Shown piece after piece: positions 1-6,276 of a stretch of DNA of 8,054 nt (the first letter of the stretch is position 1; every line of letters starts with the position of its first letter). A program made the translations under genes and the position numbers. This DNA is from Singulisphaera sp. GP187 (GTDB lineage: Bacteria; Planctomycetota; Phycisphaerae; Phycisphaerales; SM1A02), in the NCBI GenBank assembly GCA_945896765.1, contig CAMDEL010000064.1:1-8054 (forward strand), in the 5' to 3' direction. The notes below the pieces were generated by a model. The model was not told where the DNA came from, made no database searches, and saw nothing but the letters and a program-made list of their open reading frames with translations.

Positions 1-557
1 ATAAACATCTCGACACTTTCGCGCCGCGAGGATTCTGGTTTCACTCCCTTCACTTCACGAAATAGTTTTTCGGTGCGGCGCAAGAGTTCGGGATAATCCG
101 CACCTTCATAGACCTTCATCACCACATGCCCGCCTTTCTTCAGCCAGACTGGCAAGCGATCAAGCAGTGTGTTGCAGAGAGCGACCGATCGAATGCTGTC
201 ACCAGATGAATCGCCCGATGTATCTGGACCAATATCACTGATGACAACATTGAACAACTCGCCGTCGAAAGAATCTGCGTCAAGATTATTCAGATCTTCT
301 TGCATCACGCGAACGTGACTCGGAAATCCCTTTGGATCTATTGCTTTTAAATCAAATGAGCAAACAAATCCAGTTGGGCCAACACGCGCTGCGGCAACTT
401 GTGTCCACGATCCTGGTGCGGCACCAACATCAAGCACACGATCGCCACGACGAAGAATTTTTCGGCGGTCGTCGATCTGAATCAATTTGAACGCACTGCG
501 CGCGCGATAGCCTTCTTCTTTGGCTCGTCGAAACCAGATGTCTTGGACTTCACGCAT
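1..557 (-). CDS. rlmE: 23S rRNA (uridine-2'-O-)-methyltransferase RlmE (FtsJ/RrmJ), 3' end cut by window edge
   Basis: This cytoplasmic SAM-dependent enzyme methylates the 2'-hydroxyl of a uridine in the A-loop of 23S rRNA, late in 50S assembly. About 185 residues are visible. The N-terminal FtsJ signature EGYRARSAFKL is at residues 15-25, followed by the SAM-binding motif LDVGAAPGSW at 42-51, SDIGPDTSG at 107-115 and VVMKVYEG at 145-152. The K-D-K-E catalytic tetrad known from E. coli RlmE can be placed at K24, D108, K148 and E183, so only roughly the last ten residues are missing off the left edge. I chose the ATG at 557, 30 bases after the stop of the upstream esterase gene. A TTG at 587, directly after that stop, is the only other upstream candidate in frame and would add ten residues. 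There is no Shine-Dalgarno, so translation is probably coupled to the esterase gene. Confidence 0.95.
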   Translation of the reverse strand, partial: MREVQDIWFRRAKEEGYRARSAFKLIQIDDRRKILRRGDRVLDVGAAPGSWTQVAAARVGPTGFVCSFDLKAIDPKGFPSHVRVMQEDLNNLDADSFDGELFNVVISDIGPDTSGDSSGDSIRSVALCNTLLDRLPVWLKKGGHVVMKVYEGADYPELLRRTEKLFREVKGVKPESSRRESVEMF

Positions 558-587
558 ACGAACATTCAGAGTAGCGTCGAATCGCAA

Positions 588-2303
588 TCACTCGTGATGA
601 CCTGCACGGCGCAGATATTCGCGGATCTCTCCATTGAACTTGAATTGTGCGATTGGAAAAACAGAATCGTGCGTGGCTCCTGGAACAATTTCGATATATC
701 CAGGCCCAGTCGGGAATTCTTTTCCCGCAGCGGCATGTTCTCGTGCGTGTGCGGCGATTGCATCGCGCAACCGAATCGCTGCACGCTCGAGATAGAAAGA
801 ATCGCGCTCACCAACGATCACACGCACCCGCTCGACGAATAATTTTCCCCATCCATCCCAGTCCTTCGAAATGCGGCGTGCAATATCGAAGCGACTCCAC
901 GCTTCAACGGTCACAGGGTCGATGACCCCTGTCATTGGATTGCAAAGTCGGCGCGGCTTGTGCTCCAATTCAGCGACAGGACTGAACATCGCCGCCCAAG
1001 AATCCCACTGCTCGCCGGAAGTTCCGTTGGGCGAAATGGCGCGCTCCATTTGGACTTCTTCACGAACCAGCATCGGCACAAATTCGTGACCAGGCCCAAT
1101 CGGTTCTCGAAAACTCGGACGCTCGATTCCATCCTCTCCGACGAAGAGATTTTCGTCACGATAGAGATCGTTCATTTGGAAAGTATGGAAGTCCAGCGGA
1201 TCAGGGGAACTTGCGAATGCCGCGCCGAATGTCTCAGGATAATTCAGCGCAAGCCAGATACTCGTCCATGCCCCAGATGAATGACCAGTGAGCACGCGGG
1301 CGGATGGATCTCCAATCAATCGGAAGCGCTCTTGTAAATATGGAATGAGTTCGCTGACCAGCGCCAAACCGCGTGGACCATTGAGTGCGCTATTGACGAA
1401 TCCATGATGCCCTAGTGGACTTTCAGGGTCAAGAATCACATAAACAGCCTGCGGCCAAAGCAGAGAAACTCCTGCGAGATTGATCTTGCGCGCCAAATCT
1501 GCAGCATCTGTCCATCGACCTCCAAATCCAGGAATGACATAAATCGTCGGCCAAATCCGACGCTTTGCTTTGATATTGTGATACTCCGCGGGGAAAATGA
1601 CGCCCGCTCGGTGGGTCACAACTCGGCCAGCGAACTTGGAAAGGATTGGGCTCGGGAAATCGATCCACTCCACATTTTTCAACTCTGGAAGAACCGCAGA
1701 AGGAATTTTATTCGTGAGTTCCAATGCGATCACTTCTGCCGCATCACGAGTCAGATTGACCGTGGTGACTTTCGATACAAGATTGCCAGGAGCGAGGTGC
1801 CCTCTCTCGCCATTGTTCACATCAAGCACTGCCTGCACTTCGTATGCGCCCTCGAAAAGTTCGCTGCCATCGGGCCACCACACGCTCGACTCCGCGAGAG
1901 TGATCGGCATGCCAGGCTTGATCGAATCGACTTCCACGGATGCAATCGGCTGAGGGTCCTCGAAGAATGGACCATCCAAAGGTTCGCCTTCGGTGCGACT
2001 GCCGACTGCTCGGAAGAACAAGATCAATCGACCCGACTTCGCCTTGGAATCAATGAGATCCGCCTTCTCAATTGGAAGGGTGACAGTGATGGTGTCCATG
2101 GGCAACGCGACTCCCGCTTGCGCAGGGGCGATCCGATTGACTTTGTCGACTCGCTCTGGTTGCGGCTTTGGAGTTGCAGGAATTGACGGGGAAATGGGCT
2201 GAGTTTCGGTTTGTGGGAGAGGCGGCGCAGTCGGATTTGCGGCCGGCAATGCCTGCGCAGAGACAATGGCGGTCAAAGAAGAAGCGAAAAGAATCGTGAG
2301 CAT
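588..2303 (-). CDS. Exported putative esterase (alpha/beta hydrolase, enterochelin-esterase/antigen-85-like)
   Basis: The 571-residue protein begins with a hydrophobic signal peptide with likely cleavage after VSA at residue 16. A Pro/Thr/Gln-rich linker (about 20-58) and a probably beta-rich N-terminal region I do not recognise (about 60-230) follow. The alpha/beta-hydrolase domain of the 'putative esterase' type (Pfam Esterase, esterase D/IroE-like) runs from about 235 to the end. It shows an oxyanion-hole loop PGFGG (258-262), the nucleophile elbow GHSSG (340-344, Ser342), a probable acid in VGERDSF (Asp501) and the catalytic His in PGATHDS (His545). It likely hydrolyses an ester in the periplasm or envelope; the substrate cannot be told. 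The signal peptide is odd in lacking a basic residue before the hydrophobic stretch, but an in-frame TAG 18 bases upstream of the ATG excludes a longer start. It is first in an operon with rlmE and divergent from the lipoprotein at 2355. Confidence 0.85.
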   Translation of the reverse strand: MLTILFASSLTAIVSAQALPAANPTAPPLPQTETQPISPSIPATPKPQPERVDKVNRIAPAQAGVALPMDTITVTLPIEKADLIDSKAKSGRLILFFRAVGSRTEGEPLDGPFFEDPQPIASVEVDSIKPGMPITLAESSVWWPDGSELFEGAYEVQAVLDVNNGERGHLAPGNLVSKVTTVNLTRDAAEVIALELTNKIPSAVLPELKNVEWIDFPSPILSKFAGRVVTHRAGVIFPAEYHNIKAKRRIWPTIYVIPGFGGRWTDAADLARKINLAGVSLLWPQAVYVILDPESPLGHHGFVNSALNGPRGLALVSELIPYLQERFRLIGDPSARVLTGHSSGAWTSIWLALNYPETFGAAFASSPDPLDFHTFQMNDLYRDENLFVGEDGIERPSFREPIGPGHEFVPMLVREEVQMERAISPNGTSGEQWDSWAAMFSPVAELEHKPRRLCNPMTGVIDPVTVEAWSRFDIARRISKDWDGWGKLFVERVRVIVGERDSFYLERAAIRLRDAIAAHAREHAAAGKEFPTGPGYIEIVPGATHDSVFPIAQFKFNGEIREYLRRAGHHE

Positions 2304-2312
2304 GTGGAGTAC

Positions 2313-2318
2313 AGCATA
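2313..2318 (-). promoter_or_regulatory. Possible -10 element (TATGCT) of the esterase-rlmE operon
   Basis: TATGCT matches the bacterial -10 consensus at four of six positions (the first two T-A, C for A, and last T in register). It ends nine bases before the ATG at 2303, which predicts a leader of only two or three bases. I see no -35 hexamer at the usual distance. It sits in the 51-base divergent spacer, back to back with the candidate promoter of the plus-strand gene. The call rests on position and similarity only. Confidence 0.3.
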
Positions 2319-2342
2319 ATCCTACGAGAGGCGGGCGAGCGT

Positions 2343-2348
2343 TAGACT
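2343..2348 (+). promoter_or_regulatory. Possible -10 element (TAGACT) giving a leaderless mRNA for the lipoprotein gene
   Basis: TAGACT lies exactly six bases before the GTG start at 2355, so transcription from it would begin at or next to the start codon. It lies inside the word AGCGTTAG (2338-2345), which recurs at 3293-3300 at the same distance from the next plus-strand start codon. There is no Shine-Dalgarno between it and the start, and no clear -35 box. Confidence 0.4.
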
Positions 2349-2354
2349 GCTTTC

Positions 2355-3209
2355 GTGAAATCAACTGCTCTATATATAAGACAACTTGGATTCATCGCCG
2401 TGATTGCCGGCATGGCTTTCGGGATCGCGATTGCAAGTGGTTGTACTGCGCATCCTCGACCAGGGCTTGCATATGGTGCCGTTCGCGCTTGGAATAAAAC
2501 CGCTGGAGGTGAAGTGCATCGGAGCAACTCTGTTGATATTCCGATGAGTGGCGTGATGGATGTTGAGATCGATAATTTCGCCGGCGATGTCGTCATTCAT
2601 TCGACTGGAAAATCGGAAGGCGGAACAATGGATCTCGTTCGTCGAGCGACGAGCGAAATGGGAGAGCGCTCAGAACTTGAAGATTCTCTCAGCGACATTC
2701 ATTTGACATATGAAGTGGTTGATAGAGGTGATCGCAAAGCGCTCGTCATCAATGCGACAACGGATAATGCCAAGCCATGGTTTCAAGCAATTGATATCGA
2801 CATTGCAGTTCCGCGCCTGGGCGTGGTTATCGTGCGAACAAATCGAGGGCATGTGATGGCAACGGACTTTGAAGATGGTGTCGATATCGAAACAACGAAA
2901 GGTGATGTGCGCGTTGCAACGAACAATCCCATTCGTCTCCCGTCGACGGTTCTTAATAAAGAAGGAACGATTGATTGGCGCGTGCCGCCGCGCAGCGCGG
3001 GCGCGTATCAGTTGGAGGCGATCAATGGTGAAGTCCAGGTGCGAGTGCGAAAAGGTTCTTGGTTGGCGACAGACAAACGCAATGACAACAACTCGAACTA
3101 TGGAATCTTGAATAAGGGATCGAATCTCGTGGTGCTTCGGACGGTGGAAGGCGATGTTCAGGTTTATGTTGGGGATAATCCAACGGAAATGGGTTCTTTT
3201 ATCGACTGA
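2355..3209 (+). CDS. Lipoprotein with DUF4097-like (putative adhesin) beta repeats
   Basis: The 284-residue protein starts with GTG at 2355. It has a basic n-region (K2, R9), a hydrophobic segment (11-26) and a lipobox IASGC with Cys30 as the lipidation site, so it should be anchored in a membrane and face away from the cytoplasm. The mature part is rich in short beta-strand repeats with Gly-Asp/Glu-Val turns: MDVEIDNFAGDVVIHS (68-83), VVIVRTNRGHVMATDF (157-172), VDIETTKGDVRVATN (176-190), LEAINGEVQVRVRKG (220-234) and LVVLRTVEGDVQVYVG (258-273). These resemble the right-handed beta-helix rungs of DUF4097/putative adhesin proteins. No catalytic motif is visible and the true function is unknown. 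It lies 51 bases from the divergent esterase gene and 100 bases before the 858-residue exported protein on the same strand, with which it shares an upstream motif. The family call is from repeat style, not a close match. Confidence 0.8.
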   Translation: MKSTALYIRQLGFIAVIAGMAFGIAIASGCTAHPRPGLAYGAVRAWNKTAGGEVHRSNSVDIPMSGVMDVEIDNFAGDVVIHSTGKSEGGTMDLVRRATSEMGERSELEDSLSDIHLTYEVVDRGDRKALVINATTDNAKPWFQAIDIDIAVPRLGVVIVRTNRGHVMATDFEDGVDIETTKGDVRVATNNPIRLPSTVLNKEGTIDWRVPPRSAGAYQLEAINGEVQVRVRKGSWLATDKRNDNNSNYGILNKGSNLVVLRTVEGDVQVYVGDNPTEMGSFID

Positions 3210-3275
3210 AAGAAGTCGTCCGTATTTGGCAGGGCTTGGGGAAGCCAGAACCTGAATAAAAAAAAGTTACTTTTT
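3203..3275 (+). terminator. Cluster of small inverted repeats, possible weak terminator after the lipoprotein gene
   Basis: Three small inverted repeats lie in or next to the 100-base spacer between the two plus-strand genes. CGACT (3203-3207) pairs with AGTCG (3214-3218) across the stop codon. GGCTT (3233-3237) pairs with AAGCC (3242-3246) around a GGGG loop. AAAAAGT (3261-3267) and ACTTTTT (3269-3275) form an AT-only inverted repeat with one central base. None is a canonical GC stem followed directly by a T-run: the T-run at 3271-3275 belongs to the AT-only repeat. Termination here is therefore a guess. The rest of the spacer holds only the promoter-like word described at 3298. Confidence 0.25.
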
Positions 3276-3297
3276 ATGAAGAACTCGTTTGCAGCGT

Positions 3298-3303
3298 TAG
3301 CAT
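3298..3303 (+). promoter_or_regulatory. Possible -10 element (TAGCAT) giving a leaderless mRNA for the 858-residue protein gene
   Basis: TAGCAT matches TATAAT at four positions and ends six bases before the ATG at 3310. It overlaps the word AGCGTTAG (3293-3300), identical to that at 2338-2345 and at identical spacing (nine bases) from the start codon. No Shine-Dalgarno is present and no -35 box is obvious. Confidence 0.4.
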
Positions 3304-3309
3304 TCTGCG

Positions 3310-5886
3310 ATGCTCACTTTCAATCATCTTGAAATGTTTCAGCTTCAAATACTGCAGAGGGTTCGTACGCTTGCGACTGATGTTTTGACACTATTCGCCG
3401 CTGGAATTGTCCTGTTGAGTTTTGCCTCCAGTCATGCACAGAGCGCGCCGCGCATTGATTTCCAAGCACCGATTTCCAGCAATGAGTGTCGCGAACGCCT
3501 GCGCAGCTTTGGCGCTTCCGATGCCGGGATTGAGCTTGCGATGCCTGCGATTGAGGGGTATATCAAGTTGGCTCTGCAAGCGGCAACTGGGAGCACGACG
3601 ATCGCTCTTGCCTTCTTACCTTCCCCGCTGGAACTGAGTGAGGCGACTGAATTACAGAATCGATTTGAACATCAACTTGCTCAATGTGATTCTGCAGATG
3701 CGCAGCTGACCAGTGGAATCAACTCAGCGATGCGCAGCGATACTGATCAACAAGCAGCACAACGATTTCAGTCTTGGGTGAATCTCCGCCGCGACAAACT
3801 TTTTTTTATCGCAGTACAAATTGACGCTAATCCTTTGGACTTTTCGGTCGAGAACGCATTTGCGAAAATTGATAAAAGTGGAGCGCTCCTTGTATCGCTT
3901 CGCACTCAATTTGCCGCGCATGATGCAGAGGTGGCTCGGCTAAGTCGTACTGCGCGAAATACGTTGCTTGAAACTCCCACACGCACTGCGCGACTTGCGA
4001 AAGAGCGTTCGATTACGAAGACGATGAATCAAGCAGAACGTATTGACACAGCGAACCCTACTGAGAATGAGGCAGAAAATACTGAGGAAAATGCGTTCGA
4101 GAAGCTCGAGGCAATGAATAGTGAATTCGAAAATTGGAAAAAATCGATTCAACAAGTACGAACGGATGGACTTTACAGCGCATCCGAAGTCTTTGAGAAA
4201 ATCGGAGAAACGCAGCGATCGTTCGTTGGGCAGATTACGAGTCATGCCAACGCGGAAGACGCTTGGGATATTTGGATAAACTTTTATAACCGCGCATATC
4301 CACGAATCGAGTGGGATCGAAGCAGCGCAGAAGCATCTGCAAAGATGCTTCGAAAAGTTTCTGGCGTGACCGCAGAATCATTGGCGGCATTAAGCACTTT
4401 CGAAAAACAGTGGCGCAGCGAAAGCTTGACGTTCTTGGCTGCGGCAGCGAAGCGATATGACGAGAGTTGCTGGATTCGCTATTCAAGTGGAATCGAATTT
4501 ATATTGCCAGCAGAGAATGAAATGAGAGAAAAATTGGTGACGAGCACTGATTCTTTTCGAAACCAGATCGCCCTGCTTGCAAAGCAGCATCCAACGAACG
4601 CAAAAACCGAATCTGTAGCGGCAATCGACATGTCGCCTGAATCGATTCGAATGGAGATGGAATTGACATTTGGAACGCTTTGCACTGTCAGTCCCATTGA
4701 CAAAAGTGAGATCAAAAACATTCTCGATGCGACGGAGGCGACTACGGATCAACGAGCGCTCGCGCTCATGGTTCAACAAGATCTCTCTGAAGCGCTCATC
4801 CGCTCGACCGATGATGTGTCGAAGCGATGGATCGAAGTTGGTATTCGCGTGGCGAGTACTTCAGAAAATCAAATTGGGAGAATATCCGATGCCGACTTTC
4901 AGGAAATCGCACGCATCAGACAGGAACAACTTCGATCGGACAGAATAAACTCTGATCAATTCTTCTCTCAACTTTCTGCGATTCTTTCCACTGCCCCCAA
5001 GGGTTCGCTGCTCGAGACATATCGATTGATCCATTTGCGAAGCATTGAGCGCAACATGATCAAATGTCTGTTGGAACAAAGTCCAGAAGTTTCCATTGAA
5101 CCACTTTGGCGAGTCGATTTCGAAACGATTGTGCGCGCAACACATGTTGCTGAATCCCAAGCACAAATCGAAGACTCGGTGGCGGTGATTATCCAGGCAA
5201 ATAATCAAGCGCTCTTGCCGCATATGCGCAGGCTTTCCGATGCGCTGATCGCTCTCCTTGCTGCAAATCAAATGATGTTTGCTTCCAAACTGATGAATCC
5301 TCCCACTCCGAATGACTTGGGAGTTCGATCGATCGAAATGGATGCGGACAATCCCAGAGACATAAGCGATCTAGAAGTTCATTCAAATCAGATGGCAGCT
5401 GAACTTGCGCGCTGCGTAGACGAATCGAAGCAAATTGCATCGCTGCAAAATGCCTCTCTTGCGCAGATTCTTTCGACTTTGCCGCCGAAGGATGCCAGAA
5501 GTTTTCAGGATGTCTTTCGACGAACAGCGTATCCATCGCTTGCGAAGTTTCTTGGCATTGGCGATCTGTGGATTATCCGCGCGCTCGAAATCAGCGAGAG
5601 AGACGAATCGAACAGTCCGCCAGCGAAAGAAAAAATAGCCCAATCAATTATCGAATTGGCATCTGCGTATGGGCCTGCAAGCGAAGTGCTCTTTCTGACC
5701 GCCGTCGAACAGCAACGTGTCGTTGATGCGACCGACACTCGAGATCAACCCGCAAGAGAAATTCTACGGCGCACTCTCTTCGCTCGCCAAGAATTAGATG
5801 CGGCACTGCGCCGGGATTTAGAACGCGTTCTTGGACCGGACCTGACTGTGAAGTTGAACCAAAAAACTGGCGAAAAGAACAAGTAG
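3310..5886 (+). CDS. Large exported helix-rich protein of unknown function
   Basis: I do not recognise this 858-residue protein. It has a long n-region (R17, R19), a hydrophobic segment (about 25-40) and a signal-peptidase I site after SHA at residue 43, so it is likely periplasmic or secreted. M9 is an alternative start that keeps the signal. No second membrane span is evident. The mature part looks almost entirely alpha-helical, with many Arg, Glu, Ser, Ala and Ile, a hydrophilic acidic stretch at about 240-262 (ENEAENTEEN) and six Cys (60, 126, 387, 458, 586, 702). Residues 317-331 and 728-742 share the pattern D-A, six residues, aromatic, three residues, A-Y-P in exact register, each followed by further predicted helices. 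This suggests a repeated module. No catalytic motif is visible. It follows the lipoprotein gene and ends 12 bases from the convergent queF. A structural or scaffolding envelope role is possible but unsupported. Confidence 0.85.
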   Translation: MLTFNHLEMFQLQILQRVRTLATDVLTLFAAGIVLLSFASSHAQSAPRIDFQAPISSNECRERLRSFGASDAGIELAMPAIEGYIKLALQAATGSTTIALAFLPSPLELSEATELQNRFEHQLAQCDSADAQLTSGINSAMRSDTDQQAAQRFQSWVNLRRDKLFFIAVQIDANPLDFSVENAFAKIDKSGALLVSLRTQFAAHDAEVARLSRTARNTLLETPTRTARLAKERSITKTMNQAERIDTANPTENEAENTEENAFEKLEAMNSEFENWKKSIQQVRTDGLYSASEVFEKIGETQRSFVGQITSHANAEDAWDIWINFYNRAYPRIEWDRSSAEASAKMLRKVSGVTAESLAALSTFEKQWRSESLTFLAAAAKRYDESCWIRYSSGIEFILPAENEMREKLVTSTDSFRNQIALLAKQHPTNAKTESVAAIDMSPESIRMEMELTFGTLCTVSPIDKSEIKNILDATEATTDQRALALMVQQDLSEALIRSTDDVSKRWIEVGIRVASTSENQIGRISDADFQEIARIRQEQLRSDRINSDQFFSQLSAILSTAPKGSLLETYRLIHLRSIERNMIKCLLEQSPEVSIEPLWRVDFETIVRATHVAESQAQIEDSVAVIIQANNQALLPHMRRLSDALIALLAANQMMFASKLMNPPTPNDLGVRSIEMDADNPRDISDLEVHSNQMAAELARCVDESKQIASLQNASLAQILSTLPPKDARSFQDVFRRTAYPSLAKFLGIGDLWIIRALEISERDESNSPPAKEKIAQSIIELASAYGPASEVLFLTAVEQQRVVDATDTRDQPAREILRRTLFARQELDAALRRDLERVLGPDLTVKLNQKTGEKNK

Positions 5887-5898
5887 AGATTCAGTGAA

Positions 5899-6267
5899 TC
5901 ATCCCCGCGCCCACACGGCGGGAACGTTGCCAGAACTTGCGAGAATCCGCGAGCGAATTCCGCCGCGGCCTCGCCAGTCAGCGATGATTTGCAACCATGC
6001 GGGGCTCATCGCCTCTGTCAAATCTTCGCAGATTCGGTTGGTCACAGCTTCATAAAAAATTCCTTCATTGCGAAAAGACTGGTAATACATCTTGAGGGAC
6101 TTCAATTCGACGCACACTGCAAGAGGCTCATAGCGCAGCGTGATGATTCCGAAATCTGGGTGTCCCGTCTTGGGGCAAACCGAAGTGAACTCTTCATTGA
6201 TGTGCTCAATGACAAATGGTTGATCGCTTGGAGAGTCGAAAAATTCAAGAATGGCAACAGTTGGCAT
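5899..6267 (-). CDS. queF: NADPH-dependent 7-cyano-7-deazaguanine reductase QueF (type I), catalytic His replaced by Tyr
   Basis: QueF reduces the nitrile of preQ0 to the aminomethyl group of preQ1 in queuosine tRNA biosynthesis in the cytoplasm. This short unimodular form has 122 residues (B. subtilis QueF has about 165). It shows FTSVCPKTGHPDFG with the thioimide-forming Cys31 and Asp38, the QueF motif ELKSLKMY at 54-61, SFRNEG (64-69) and RGGI (101-104). The usual FHE motif (His96-Glu97 in B. subtilis) reads FYE here (Tyr72, Glu73, codon TAT), so the conserved His is missing. An in-frame TGA only two codons upstream fixes the ATG at 6267. It begins nine bases after the stop of the Nfo/TPR frame, which implies one operon. 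It converges on the 858-residue gene with a 12-base gap and no visible terminator. Confidence 0.93.
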   Translation of the reverse strand: MPTVAILEFFDSPSDQPFVIEHINEEFTSVCPKTGHPDFGIITLRYEPLAVCVELKSLKMYYQSFRNEGIFYEAVTNRICEDLTEAMSPAWLQIIADWRGRGGIRSRILASSGNVPAVWARG

Positions 6268-6276
6268 TGGTCAAAC

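Noticed and set aside
399..842. A 147-codon plus-strand frame across the rlmE/esterase junction
   Set aside because: It is antisense to the conserved RlmE N-terminus and the esterase C-terminus, and has no recognisable protein features.
1578..2186. A 202-codon open frame on the plus strand opposite the esterase gene
   Set aside because: It lies wholly antisense to a gene with a clear hydrolase domain, and its translation is rich in Arg, His and Cys with no recognisable motif. It is a shadow of the real frame.
5324..5337. Perfect 14-base palindrome TTCGATCGATCGAA
   Set aside because: It lies inside the 858-residue coding frame, encodes ordinary residues and belongs to a sequence rich in GATC and CGA words. 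One copy gives no reason to call it a site.
5887..5898. Possible bidirectional terminator between the convergent 858-residue gene and queF
   Set aside because: Only 12 bases separate the stops, and no inverted repeat with a T-run is visible in or near them.
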